In this document: positions 34,532 through 42,887 of the stretch, piece after piece | How positions within the stretch are numbered: position 1 is the first letter of the stretch | Layout: each line of letters begins with the position of its first letter | NCBI RefSeq assembly: GCF_030505395.1 | Contig: NZ_CP130044.1 | Coordinates: 2,775,001-2,839,000 of the forward strand | Origin: Asticcacaulis sp. ZE23SCel15 | GTDB lineage: Bacteria; Pseudomonadota; Alphaproteobacteria; Caulobacterales; Caulobacteraceae | Length of the DNA stretch: 64,000 nt | Direction: 5' to 3' | Notes under the pieces: model-generated | The model's database searches: none | What the model was told of the DNA's origin: nothing | The model's input: only the letters and a program-made list of their open reading frames with translations | Program-made: the position numbers and the translations under genes

Positions 34532-34796
34532 TTGGACCTTGGAAATTGATGCACGACATCAGCATATATATCGCGCTCTTGCAATCCAGCGCTGTCTAGC
34601 TTCGCCATGTGCCACTAGTAAGAAAGTAAATTGCTTCAGATGCTGCAAAGTTAATCTGCGGACGTGACTTCGGCTATTCGGCAGCTGTTAGTAGACGGGT
34701 ACATTCTGCATTGGCCGCCTCACGACCCTTACGTGAACCATCAGAGCATGCTGCCAACCACCTTTCGTCATGGTGAGGGCTAGTGTAGGATTGCTC
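34532..34796. other. Divergent intergenic region
   Basis: About 265 bp between the divergent membrane-protein and HEPN/Toprim genes. It should hold both promoters; none is clear enough to place. No RNA gene seen. Confidence 0.35.
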
Positions 34797-36047
34797 ATGG
34801 GTTCGATGATTCATTTAAGCGTGGGCCGCCTGGAAATTGACTGGGGCAAGAACTCCGGCTTTTCTGGCCATAGCTCTCTTTTTCAAAAGGGCGACAAGGG
34901 ACTGGTCCCTTACTACTATGTTGATGAAGCCGACCGCTTGAATAATGACGGCGGCTACAACCTCGTCCGAGTGGATCGGGAAGGACTGTCAAAGCCCCTA
35001 TCGCGTGTCGTAGACCGCCTAAAGCTCTTAGGGTGCACCGATGCATGGGCCCGCCAGGAGTTCGCTTATTTCACCAGCTTGAACGAATCCGACACAAACG
35101 CATTTACCTACGAGCATCTGGCGCTCGCACTTGCAACTTGTGACGTTGAGGATATGTCTGCCGACTATGGTGACGGTGAGGATTTCGGAAAATTCTTTAA
35201 ACGTCACCTTTTTGATCGCTTGGGATTGGATGGGATCGTTGATGATGCCGACCACGTTCGCCGTAGCGCTGCCGAGGCAATGGAAAACCTCAGCGCCTAC
35301 ACCGTCCTGCACTTACTAGCCAATAACCCGCGAGCGTCTCAGCTTCCGGTGACATGGCAATACGCCGATGTTCTAGAAGGTGGTTGGGCTCGGCCAGAAT
35401 TGTTCGAGGGCGGGCCGTCTGCAAATGAACGGTTTCTCATCGTCACCGAGGGCAGCTCTGACGCCACGATCATCCGCCATGGACTCGAGCTTCTCTATCC
35501 GCATCTGGCTGATTTCTTTCAGTTCATCGACATGAAAGAGGGATACCCATTCACCGGCATCGGCAATCTTTGCAATTTTGCCAAGGGTTTGGTCAGCATC
35601 GGCTATCCTAATTACATCCTTTTCCTTTTTGATAACGATGCCGAGGGTGTCGCAGGTTTCGAGCGGGCGCGTCGTTTTTCGCTGCTTTCCAACATGCGCG
35701 CGGTAAAACTGCCAGATCTCATAGATTTCAAACGATTCGCGACCAAAGGGCCTGAGGGCGATCACCTATCAGACATCAACGGCAGGGCTGCCGCGATTGA
35801 ATGCTATCTGCAGCCGCCTGCCGGCGCGTTCGTTCAATGGAACAATTTCAACAAGGAACTGGGTGTTTATCAAGGGGAGCTGGTTAATAAGGGCGATGTC
35901 ATGCGCGAATTTTTATCGCTTAAGGATGCTGACCGCACATATGACTTTAGCCGAATCCGGCAGGTCCTCGATTTCCTAATTGCTGAGTGCATAGGCTTGG
36001 CTGAAGGTCAGAAATTGGTCGATCTCGCTCTGGAGCTTGAAAGCTGA
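34797..36047 (+). CDS. HEPN/Toprim-associated protein, candidate defence nuclease
   Basis: A 416-residue protein. The N-terminal region (IHLSVGRLEIDWGKNSGF, HSSLFQ) matches the domain found in front of HEPN/Toprim proteins. The C-terminal half is a Toprim domain: FLIVTEGSSDATIIRHGLELL provides the catalytic Glu (about residue 217), and YILFLFDNDAEGV the D-x-D pair (about 278). Toprim domains of this OLD/RNase M5-like kind cut nucleic acid with metal. ATG 34797 has AGGA six bases upstream and fits the family start better than ATG 34770. It is isolated among repeat debris, near SIR2-HerA and Mrr-like genes, so a defence role is likely but unproven. Confidence 0.75.
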   Translation: MGSMIHLSVGRLEIDWGKNSGFSGHSSLFQKGDKGLVPYYYVDEADRLNNDGGYNLVRVDREGLSKPLSRVVDRLKLLGCTDAWARQEFAYFTSLNESDTNAFTYEHLALALATCDVEDMSADYGDGEDFGKFFKRHLFDRLGLDGIVDDADHVRRSAAEAMENLSAYTVLHLLANNPRASQLPVTWQYADVLEGGWARPELFEGGPSANERFLIVTEGSSDATIIRHGLELLYPHLADFFQFIDMKEGYPFTGIGNLCNFAKGLVSIGYPNYILFLFDNDAEGVAGFERARRFSLLSNMRAVKLPDLIDFKRFATKGPEGDHLSDINGRAAAIECYLQPPAGAFVQWNNFNKELGVYQGELVNKGDVMREFLSLKDADRTYDFSRIRQVLDFLIAECIGLAEGQKLVDLALELES

Positions 36048-36317
36048 AGTAGATTGCACCTTGATTACGGTAAAGTGGCGCGTCCCACCATTGGCCTGAC
36101 GGGGCTAGTCGCAGGTCAGCTTCGAACGCGCGGAGCACTGTGGATATAAAACAGGTGTATCACTTCCGCTTTGCGTCATGAAACTGGGAACGGTAACTCC
36201 GCAATGCTAGTTCCGCTTCGGGCGCTCGGCTTTCTCAAAGCTTGAGGTAGAAACATTGTTGTCTCGAAGATTCAATCATGCAAAGCTAATGGTAACGGGC
36301 GAAGCCAGGGGGCAAGC
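36048..36317. other. Repeat-bearing gap
   Basis: About 270 bp with two degenerate copies of the dispersed repeat (36163 and 36208) and no gene. Confidence 0.45.
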
Positions 36318-36557
36318 GTGACTATCAAAAGTATGGTGATCTTGCTTGCTTACGGGGCATTGCTGCAAGTCGGACGACTGTATGTCGACAACTCGCTGGA
36401 GGCTATCAGCGCCCCATCTTGGACATATAATTTAACGTTGGTGGCCTTGGCCGTTTTATGGCTCGGCGGGGGCAATTTGGCTTACTACTATGTTTTGAAG
36501 CCGCGAGAGGATGCAAAACGTGTGACCAAAGAGCAAGGGCACTCGAAATCTGATTGA
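36318..36557 (+). CDS. Small membrane protein, 79 aa
   Basis: Starts at GTG 36318 with AGGGGG upstream. Two hydrophobic segments (MVILLAYGALLQVGRLYV and YNLTLVALAVLWLGGGNLAY) and a charged tail (KPREDAKRVTKEQ) suggest a two-span inner-membrane protein. No family recognised; flanked on both sides by repeat debris. Coding status is plausible because of the ribosome site and regular topology. Confidence 0.45.
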   Translation: MTIKSMVILLAYGALLQVGRLYVDNSLEAISAPSWTYNLTLVALAVLWLGGGNLAYYYVLKPREDAKRVTKEQGHSKSD

Positions 36558-36764
36558 ACGTCCGCTTTTGGAAGCGATTCAAGGTGCCGCGACCGTATGA
36601 CTGCTTTGGGCGCGATTGCGACTATCGGGCTATCGGCTCGATTTGCCCCAAAGCGGTGAAAGGTGGGTTTGGGGAATAGGAAAAGAAGCGGACATTGTCC
36701 CACTGTTTGCAAAGATGGCGCTGTAAAGGCAGAGCTATATGATCGAGCCTAATATATTGGTAAA

Positions 36765-37226
36765 TCAGTCACCTTTCACTAACGCATCAGAAATCTCATA
36801 TCGCTCAGCGCCCAGTGTGGCTATGGTTGTGTCACCTCGGCGCTGGGAGCCCGTTTCCATGGCGGCCGTGCCATCAGCCTCAGCGATTGAAAACGATAGA
36901 AAGCTGCCGTCGCTGTTAAAAAAGATCGTGCGGGTGACATTACCGGGCAGGGTCACGTCGATATAGGTGCCCGTCTCCAGATTTCGGACAACGCCCGCAT
37001 CGCACATCCCTGCTGCCGCACCTTTGTAACCGGAGCATGGAATTTTCGCGGTAGCATTGTAAGGAGTTCCGGCGACCATGGCGTCGCCTTGACTGTCGCC
37101 ACCACCAGCCACAACAGGAGCGCTTGAATGCACAGGATTATCCTGTGTTTTTTCTGATTTTTCGCAGCCCGAAAGAACCAAAACTGACGCCAGAGCTAAT
37201 AGGCTCACACCTGTCACTGTTGACAT
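36765..37226 (-). CDS. Lipoprotein, unknown function
   Basis: A 153-residue protein with a lipoprotein signal (ALASVLVLSGC, Cys about residue 21), a flexible linker, and a small domain with a Cys pair (IPCSGYKGAAAGMCDAGVVR) followed by TLPGNVTRTIFFNSDGSFLSF. The Cys-G-V-x-R and IFF strand pattern recurs in uncharacterised alphaproteobacterial lipoproteins. It is the last gene of a long minus-strand series of envelope genes. Confidence 0.65.
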   Translation of the reverse strand: MSTVTGVSLLALASVLVLSGCEKSEKTQDNPVHSSAPVVAGGGDSQGDAMVAGTPYNATAKIPCSGYKGAAAGMCDAGVVRNLETGTYIDVTLPGNVTRTIFFNSDGSFLSFSIAEADGTAAMETGSQRRGDTTIATLGAERYEISDALVKGD

Positions 37227-37286
37227 TTTTCTACCCTTTTAAGTGTGTTTGAAAGTTGGAAACTGAGATTCAAGTTTGATGAAACC

Positions 37287-38417
37287 TTATAAATTGCGGA
37301 ATGTTCCATAGCCCTTCTGTTCATCGGGGGCTTCGATCGTGCGTGCCCATTTTTCCGAGACCACACGCCAGGCCGGGTCGTTTTTACGTAAGATCGTGAT
37401 GACGCCGGGGATGTGGGCGGCGCCATAGGTCACATAAATCTTTGAGTGAGCATCACCCAAAATCCGCTCCGCCAGCATCTTGTTGCGGTAATCCAGCACA
37501 ACCGGCTCCAGCGGGCTGTCATCGCTGTTTTTGGCGCTATTCGCCATGGTCATTGAAATAAGCCCTCGGCAGACTGTGCCGCCAAGCGCTTGTTGTCCGG
37601 GCGTACCCTTGGTCAGGACGTTCAGGATCGACTTAATCCCATCGCCATCATTGTCATTCTTAGCCTCCGGCTTATCCGCGTCCTTATTGCGTCGGGCAAA
37701 CTCAGGATCGGTGGTCATAAGGCGATCATATTCCTGCTTCATTTGAATCGTGGTCACATCGGCGGTGATATGGCGCCCAGGATGGGTGCGCATGTCCTCG
37801 GTCAGCAGGGTGAAGTAATCAAGCTGGAATACCAGTCCGCAGGTTTTGGACAGGGCCTTATAGCTCTCGCTGAGATCGCCGCCACCGGCCAGCTTCTTGG
37901 AGAACCAGGCATCGCCCTCCGGAGTTGAGTTGGCGACCCCCTCATAATAGATGACGTAGTTTTCCGTTAGCGCCTTTTCCAGATCGTAGATGACCCCTTT
38001 GTAGAACGGGTCTGAGCCGATGTGTTGCATACCCTGAAACACGACGGTCTTTTTGCCATTCGTCAGTGTCACTTGAGGGACAACCGCAGGGCTTAAGGCC
38101 GTTTGCAGGGCCAGGAAATAGATTGGCGCCGCCAGTAGAATGGTCAGCAGGAAAGACAGCAGAATGGTGGCTTTGAGGTAGCTTTGGGCGAACGGCTTTG
38201 AGCGATGCACGAACCGATGCCACAGCCAGGTCAGGCCAAGACCCAGTACGGCGCTGACCGCGATGACACCCAAAATCACCCACAGCGACCAGTCGAGCAG
38301 GATCGGGACGCTAAGCAAAAACAATACAAACAGTACAAACCAGACAACAGCACTTAGACGGACTTTCCAGTCCGACGTTAGCCAATGCGCCTGAACATCT
38401 TTCAATGTGTTAAGCAT
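37287..38417 (-). CDS. TraB/GumN (TIKI)-like membrane protein
   Basis: A 376-residue protein with three membrane spans in the first 120 residues (LSAVVWFVLFVLFLLSVPIL; WVILGVIAVSAVLGLGL; ILLSFLLTILLAAPIYFLAL), then an extracytoplasmic domain. That domain shows the TraB/PrgY-GumN-TIKI metalloprotease-like pattern: VVFQGMQHIGSDPFY, VIYYEGV (conserved Glu), and near the end KMLAERILGDAHSKIYVTYG followed by AAHIPG. An acidic linker (KNDNDGDGI) lies in the middle. In related proteins this fold cleaves or senses signalling peptides; the substrate here is unknown. 24 bp from the next upstream gene. Confidence 0.65.
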   Translation of the reverse strand: MLNTLKDVQAHWLTSDWKVRLSAVVWFVLFVLFLLSVPILLDWSLWVILGVIAVSAVLGLGLTWLWHRFVHRSKPFAQSYLKATILLSFLLTILLAAPIYFLALQTALSPAVVPQVTLTNGKKTVVFQGMQHIGSDPFYKGVIYDLEKALTENYVIYYEGVANSTPEGDAWFSKKLAGGGDLSESYKALSKTCGLVFQLDYFTLLTEDMRTHPGRHITADVTTIQMKQEYDRLMTTDPEFARRNKDADKPEAKNDNDGDGIKSILNVLTKGTPGQQALGGTVCRGLISMTMANSAKNSDDSPLEPVVLDYRNKMLAERILGDAHSKIYVTYGAAHIPGVITILRKNDPAWRVVSEKWARTIEAPDEQKGYGTFRNL

Positions 38418-38441
38418 AGCGATCCCCTTGGAAAGGGTGGA

Positions 38442-38921
38442 TTAGAAGCGGCGATGGCCGTCATCAGCTTCGCAGCGACCGGTAAAGTTAAGCATACCGT
38501 CAATGGTCATCACGCCGGATCGGCGGTTGATAACCAGGTTAGGTTTGTTCAACGCATTCAGGCGAAACTGGCCGCGGATTTCGTTGTGCCCGACCATCAG
38601 ATTGTCGATCGTCCACCAGCCATCATCGCTGCTGGCGTGAAGGGGTGGCACCATGGTTTTGGGGAGGCGCAGTGTGCCCTGATCGTCGTGAATGGAGACG
38701 TTGATGGCGGCGTCAAAGTGGCTTTTGCCGGTCTCAACGGATGATTTGCTGACATACTTATGCTTGCGGTCATCCCATTCAAAGCCGGAATGGTTTTCAG
38801 CGACGGTGGTTTCGGCTTCGCCGTAGCACATAAGCTGAATGTCATCACCGCGATCATCGTAATCTCCGGCACCGGAGGCTGCGGCCGTAAGCGCCAGTAA
38901 AAGGCTGGTAAATGCGGTCAT
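38442..38921 (-). CDS. Secreted hypothetical protein
   Basis: A 159-residue protein with a signal peptide (AFTSLLLALTAAASG) and a globular domain beginning IQLMCYGEAE and ending MLNFTGRCEADDG, so two conserved-looking cysteines could form one disulfide. Proteins with the IQLxCxG start are common as unannotated periplasmic proteins in Caulobacterales. Its ATG overlaps the stop of the CPBP protease gene by 4 bp (ATGA). Confidence 0.6.
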   Translation of the reverse strand: MTAFTSLLLALTAAASGAGDYDDRGDDIQLMCYGEAETTVAENHSGFEWDDRKHKYVSKSSVETGKSHFDAAINVSIHDDQGTLRLPKTMVPPLHASSDDGWWTIDNLMVGHNEIRGQFRLNALNKPNLVINRRSGVMTIDGMLNFTGRCEADDGHRRF

Positions 38922-39724
38922 AGGGGTAGTCCTTTCAATGGTGAAGACTTGGAAACCGTGTCTGACATGAAACCATAGTCACGGTGGGCGTTACGCAACA
39001 GGTAAAGGCCATAGAGAAACAGCGGGGCGGCAATCATCATGGGCGCCAGCGGGTTAACGGATGCCGGGGCTGAAGCGGTGGCTGAATGGGTCGGCACGGC
39101 CATGAACACCAAAAAATCCCACAGCCCGTGCACGATGATCATCGGCCATAGCGATTGGGTTCGGATGCGGACAGCCATATAACCAAACCCGGTCATGAAG
39201 GCGGCCGATGCCTGCAGGACGGCAGGCCACAAGTCTCCGGTTATGAAGACGTTGAGGACGTGCATCAGACCAAAGCCTATGCTGGCCAATATAAGAGATG
39301 GCCAGATGGTAAAACGTGTCAGGAAGCCTTTGAACAACACGCCCCGGCACATGACCTCTTCGGAGACGCCGACCATCAGCGTGTTGATCAGAGTGAACAG
39401 GATGACGGACTGCGGCGGCCAGCCGTTTTCCAGCACCAGAAACAGCATGGCCGCAAGATAGAGCAGGGGCAGCCACATCAGGCCCAGTGTCTTAAGCGGC
39501 GAGGTCGCGGGGGCGGTCAGGCCCGTTGATTTCGTACCGCTGGCATAGGCGACCAGTATCACAAAGACCATCGCCAACAGCCAGTTGTAGCCAATGCCGG
39601 TGCTTACGCTGTCAGCCAGCGACGTGTGCTGACCACCGGCCATAAGCTGTCCGCCGCCAATAGTGATCACCTGCCACACCCCGAAGGCGGCTAACGACAT
39701 CAATAAGGTCAGTTTCAGGCGCAT
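38918..39724 (-). CDS. CPBP-family intramembrane metalloprotease
   Basis: A 268-residue integral membrane protein with about seven hydrophobic segments. It carries the CPBP/ABI (Rce1-like) motifs: EEVMCRGVLFKGF (E-E-x-x-x-R), FGLMHVLNVF with the first conserved His, and HGLWDFLVFMA with the second His and Asp. Such proteases act in the membrane, in some bacteria on bacteriocin or signalling peptides. Its partners here are unknown; the adjacent TraB/GumN-like protein is another possible peptide-processing factor. Confidence 0.82.
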   Translation of the reverse strand: MRLKLTLLMSLAAFGVWQVITIGGGQLMAGGQHTSLADSVSTGIGYNWLLAMVFVILVAYASGTKSTGLTAPATSPLKTLGLMWLPLLYLAAMLFLVLENGWPPQSVILFTLINTLMVGVSEEVMCRGVLFKGFLTRFTIWPSLILASIGFGLMHVLNVFITGDLWPAVLQASAAFMTGFGYMAVRIRTQSLWPMIIVHGLWDFLVFMAVPTHSATASAPASVNPLAPMMIAAPLFLYGLYLLRNAHRDYGFMSDTVSKSSPLKGLPL

Positions 39725-39742
39725 CTGAACCCCGGCGGTTGG

Positions 39743-40552
39743 CTATCGGCATTTCGGATGAGTTTGGATATCGACAATGCTGTCGACCCGGCCATCGGCT
39801 ACGGCCATCTGAACGCATTGACGGGTCGAGCGATTGTACCAGATGGTGTAAGCCGTATAGCCTTCCTTGAAGCCATCGACATTGCTGTAGCCGCGGCTGG
39901 ATAAGGTGCTGTCGGCGCCGGCGGCACGCGCGGCCTGAAGGTCGCTGAAACCGGCATTACCTGACGGCCGATAAGGTGTGGTTTCGACATAGCGGCGGGA
40001 ATTGTTGCTGTCGCTGTAGCGATGCGATGAATTATTGTCGCGTTCGCGGGTGCCGGCCTCATAGCCATCGGCATAGCGGTCGCTGCGCCCCTGCGGCGTA
40101 TAGGGGTGATGATACTGACCATCCCGGAAACCGGCGTCGAAATCGGCTTCAGAGCGTTCATCATTTTCATGTTGGCGCTCTTTGTGGTCGTGGGCATTGT
40201 GGGCCAGAATGGCGGCGCCGATAATGGCGGCTGCCGCGACGGCCGCCGCTGTGCCGTCGCCGTCTTTTTGGTTGCAGTCAGAAGATGAGGTGGAATTGAC
40301 ATGCTCATAGTGACCATCCATCGTCCCCACCATCAGGCACTGTTTACGGCTGGCGTTCCACCAGTAGGACCACGATGTGTCGTAGTCCTTGCGGGTTTTG
40401 ATGTGGACATAGCCGCGTGACATCAGCGTGCTTTCGCCACCGGCGGCACGGGCCCCTTGAAGGTCGCGTACTTCGTAAGGGGCGGCGGCAACGACGGGTG
40501 TGGCGGTCGCCAGGGTGGCGATACAGGCAAAGGCTTTTAAGGTCGTTTTCAT
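39743..40552 (-). CDS. Secreted protein with two copies of a Cys-containing domain
   Basis: A 269-residue exported protein (signal ending TPVVAAAPYEV). Two related units of about 60 residues flank a low-complexity centre: VRDLQGARAAGGESTLMSRG ... SRKQCLMVGTMDG ... SDC at residues 28-95, and FSDLQAARAAGADSTLSSRG ... TRQCVQMAVADGR ... PKC at the C-terminus. The centre has a hydrophobic Ala/Ile run (AAAVAAAAIIGAAILAH) and a His/Asp/Asn/Tyr/Ser-rich segment. Each unit has two Cys at matching places, so a disulfide per unit is likely. Function unknown. Confidence 0.6.
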   Translation of the reverse strand: MKTTLKAFACIATLATATPVVAAAPYEVRDLQGARAAGGESTLMSRGYVHIKTRKDYDTSWSYWWNASRKQCLMVGTMDGHYEHVNSTSSSDCNQKDGDGTAAAVAAAAIIGAAILAHNAHDHKERQHENDERSEADFDAGFRDGQYHHPYTPQGRSDRYADGYEAGTRERDNNSSHRYSDSNNSRRYVETTPYRPSGNAGFSDLQAARAAGADSTLSSRGYSNVDGFKEGYTAYTIWYNRSTRQCVQMAVADGRVDSIVDIQTHPKCR

Positions 40553-40585
40553 TATCGTTTTCCTTTAACTCAAATGTTTTTGGCC

Positions 40586-41557
40586 TCAGGAACCGGCGGC
40601 ACTGTCTCCGGTAAGCACCGTCAACTTTTTGCCGGTTGAGCCGGTATTCAGCGGTGCGCCGGTCACCAGCAGCGTGGCCCCTGGTTGCAGAATGGCTGAG
40701 ACCTTGGCGTAAAAGTCCGGTGGTATCTGAACGCGGTTACGGGCGGCTTCATCAACGATGCGGCCCGCCTCATCCGTATGACCCGCCACCCCGGCGTATA
40801 TCCACTGTGTCTTACCACTGGCGTCAGAACTAAGCGTCAGAACATGGGTCGCTTGATCATCATCCGTAGGCAGAGTGACATGAGATCTGCCAATTTCGAT
40901 ACCATTACGCAGAACCACTGCCTGCTGATCCGAGCGCGACAAGATGATGGTGACCGGCCCCCACGGCGATTTCTCAGGTGTCCAGTAATCGCCGGTAGCG
41001 CCTGTGGTATCTGCGGACGGCGCGATGACCTGCCCGCCGCCCGTGCTGACCGGATGGCTGGCATTGCCGGCGACAATTACGGTGGCACCAAGGTCGGTGG
41101 TCACAAAAAGCGACTTGGCAAACGCATAGGGCAGATGCACACAGCCGTGACTTTCCGGATAGCCGGGCAGGCCACCGGCGTGCAGGGCAACCCCGTCCCA
41201 GGTCAGGCGCTGCTGAAACGGCATGGGGGCGTTGTTGTATTTGCTTGAGTGGTGATTGGCATCTTTTTGCAGGATGGTGAACACGCCGGTTGGTGTTTCA
41301 TGGCCCGGCTTTCCGGTCGATACGGTGCTGACCCCGATGCGCACGCCATTGCGGTAAACCGTGGCGATCTGTGCCGACAAATCGACATAGACCAGAATGG
41401 GGCCTTTGGGCGCGATATCGGGGGCCCACACCCACTGGCCGGGTTTAAGCTGATCGGCCTGGCGGGCCAGTTCCACAGGCGAAGAGACCTTGGCCCCCTG
41501 CGCGTGAGCCAACCCGCACATCATAAGCGTCGCCATAATGGCCAGAACTAAACGCAT
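40586..41557 (-). CDS. L,D-transpeptidase (YkuD domain), periplasmic
   Basis: A 323-residue exported protein with a signal peptide (AIMATLMMCGLAHA). The YkuD catalytic domain (about residues 53-165) has ILVYVDLSAQIATVYRNG, STGKPGHETPTGVF, ALHAGGLPGYPESHGC and the active-site Cys in SHGCVHLPYA. Such enzymes form 3-3 peptidoglycan crosslinks or attach proteins to the wall. A second, degenerate YkuD-like half (PWGPVTIILSRSDQQAVVLR) lacks the Cys. It lies in a minus-strand envelope operon with META and LprI-like genes upstream. Confidence 0.85.
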   Translation of the reverse strand: MRLVLAIMATLMMCGLAHAQGAKVSSPVELARQADQLKPGQWVWAPDIAPKGPILVYVDLSAQIATVYRNGVRIGVSTVSTGKPGHETPTGVFTILQKDANHHSSKYNNAPMPFQQRLTWDGVALHAGGLPGYPESHGCVHLPYAFAKSLFVTTDLGATVIVAGNASHPVSTGGGQVIAPSADTTGATGDYWTPEKSPWGPVTIILSRSDQQAVVLRNGIEIGRSHVTLPTDDDQATHVLTLSSDASGKTQWIYAGVAGHTDEAGRIVDEAARNRVQIPPDFYAKVSAILQPGATLLVTGAPLNTGSTGKKLTVLTGDSAAGS

Positions 41558-41572
41558 ATCCCCCCACTAAAT

Positions 41573-42043
41573 CTAAGGTGTAACCCGCGCCCAGGTGTAG
41601 GTTCCGCCATCGGCCATCAGGTTCATATTTAACTGACCGTCGACAAGGCGGTAGCTGCGAACATACTCGGTGTCACGCGGCAGGCGGGCATCCAGTGGCC
41701 CCGGCGGGCACATCATTCGGGTCGTGCCAATGGGGCCGAACGTCAGGCTGCCGCCCTCACCGGACGGAGTGGCCTGCCAGGTGCCGCTGCCGCGATTGCA
41801 GTCGAATTTAAGGGCGGCCGTGCCGTCTGTGCCGAAGCTGACCGTATACTGGTCGGCCGAGCTCGGTTTAATGACGCCGATCGCATCATCAGACGAGGTG
41901 AAAGAGACCAGTTGCCACGACGTACCTGCCAGTGACCTGCCCGCCAGAGAGCCCTCAGAAGAGGACGCACTGTCGGACATCGACGTACAGCCGGTAAACG
42001 CCAAAAGGGCGGTCACAGCCACAAGGGACACTAAGCGTTTCAT
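41573..42043 (-). CDS. META-domain (HslJ-like) lipoprotein
   Basis: A 156-residue lipoprotein (lipobox LAFTGC) with a META/HslJ domain: GTSWQLVSF, YTVSFGTDGTAALKFDCNRG with the characteristic CNRG, GSLTFGPIGTTRMMCP, and a final MADGGTYTWARV. META-domain proteins are periplasmic or outer-membrane associated and linked to stress or heat resistance in some species, without a known activity. Its start overlaps the LprI-like gene's end by 4 bp, so it is in the same operon. Confidence 0.78.
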   Translation of the reverse strand: MKRLVSLVAVTALLAFTGCTSMSDSASSSEGSLAGRSLAGTSWQLVSFTSSDDAIGVIKPSSADQYTVSFGTDGTAALKFDCNRGSGTWQATPSGEGGSLTFGPIGTTRMMCPPGPLDARLPRDTEYVRSYRLVDGQLNMNLMADGGTYTWARVTP

Positions 42044-42756
42044 CGTTTGGGCTCCAACATACCAATACGGCTGCGATATGCCTTATCAAGGCAAGACGAC
42101 ACATTTTTACGGCCGGTGCAGGCGTTGCGGTTGGTCAGCCAGATTTTTTGATCGCGCTGAATGATGATTTTCCTATTGGGAGACGCGCCCGCCAGCGCAT
42201 CCTTATAAACAAAGGCCAGACGGGCATCGAGTTCCGACAGCGACGTGTTGCGGCAGATCGTGGCCTCGACCACGCCGCCGGCCTTGCGGCAATCAAAACT
42301 GGGGCCATAGCCATGCGGCGGACGGGTGATCGGTCCGGGGACGGCGCCATTACTATCCAGACGGACGCTCAGTTTGAAATCGGCGCGCTTACCCCGCCGG
42401 GCATCGTTGCGCATTAGATAAACCTGGATCGAATAGGTGCCTGTCTCTTTGAGCGTGCCGGTGAAGCGGTCACCACTGATCGACCCATTGAAAAGGGTAT
42501 CTCCGGACGGGCTGATGACATTGTAATAGAGGGAAACATTGCCCGGCCCCTGAAGCCGGATATCCGCACGGTCGCCGCCGCGGGCATTGACCGCATATAC
42601 GGCCCCCTGATAGCCGACGACGGTGCCGCGAATATCCTGAGACGATTGGCCCGGATTAAAGCGCAAGGTCGTGACGGCATCAGTAGGTTGCGCAAGCGCA
42701 CCTGATGCCACCGGCATAGCAATGAGAAACGCCGCACAAACAAGTGGCCTGAGCAT
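42040..42756 (-). CDS. Periplasmic protein with LprI-like (DUF1311) domain
   Basis: A 238-residue exported protein. After the signal peptide (LIAMPVASGALAQ) is a beta-rich domain (GTYSIQVYLMRNDARRGK-type strand region), then the C-terminal LprI-like domain: PSFDCRKAGGVVEATICRN, LSELDARLAFVYKDAL and WLTNRNACTGRKNVSSCL with four Cys. LprI of Mycobacterium inhibits lysozyme; other DUF1311 proteins are uncharacterised. It appears to be the first gene of the eight-gene minus-strand run 42756-36765. Confidence 0.78.
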   Translation of the reverse strand: MLRPLVCAAFLIAMPVASGALAQPTDAVTTLRFNPGQSSQDIRGTVVGYQGAVYAVNARGGDRADIRLQGPGNVSLYYNVISPSGDTLFNGSISGDRFTGTLKETGTYSIQVYLMRNDARRGKRADFKLSVRLDSNGAVPGPITRPPHGYGPSFDCRKAGGVVEATICRNTSLSELDARLAFVYKDALAGASPNRKIIIQRDQKIWLTNRNACTGRKNVSSCLDKAYRSRIGMLEPKR

Positions 42757-42887
42757 GGGAATACCGCAATATTTTAGAAGAGCTATGTTTTTTAAATCAA
42801 CCAGTAGGCGTATAAATATGCTAGATGAGATTGCATATTTCAGGGCCTCTTTAAAAACACGATTATGTGAATTGCGGTCTTTTTGTG

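Larger units (their letters stand above)
28115..36700. repeat. Dispersed degenerate repeats, core TGTCCGCTTTNGG
   Basis: Short related sequences recur in the gaps of this region: about 28115 (GATGTCCGCTTTCGGGC), 29083 (GCGTCCGCTTTTGGACGC), 29130 (ATTTCCGCTTCAGGCGCTCG), 30520, 30564 (ATTTCCGCTATGGGCGCT), 33827 (GAATGTCCGCTTAAGG), 33871, 36163, 36208 (AGTTCCGCTTCGGGCGCTCG), 36557 (AACGTCCGCTTTTGGAAGC), 36600 and, inverted, 36681 (AAGCGGACATTGTCC). No two copies are identical, as expected of old non-mobile debris. They are almost absent from the core genes and mark the accessory region. Confidence 0.55.
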
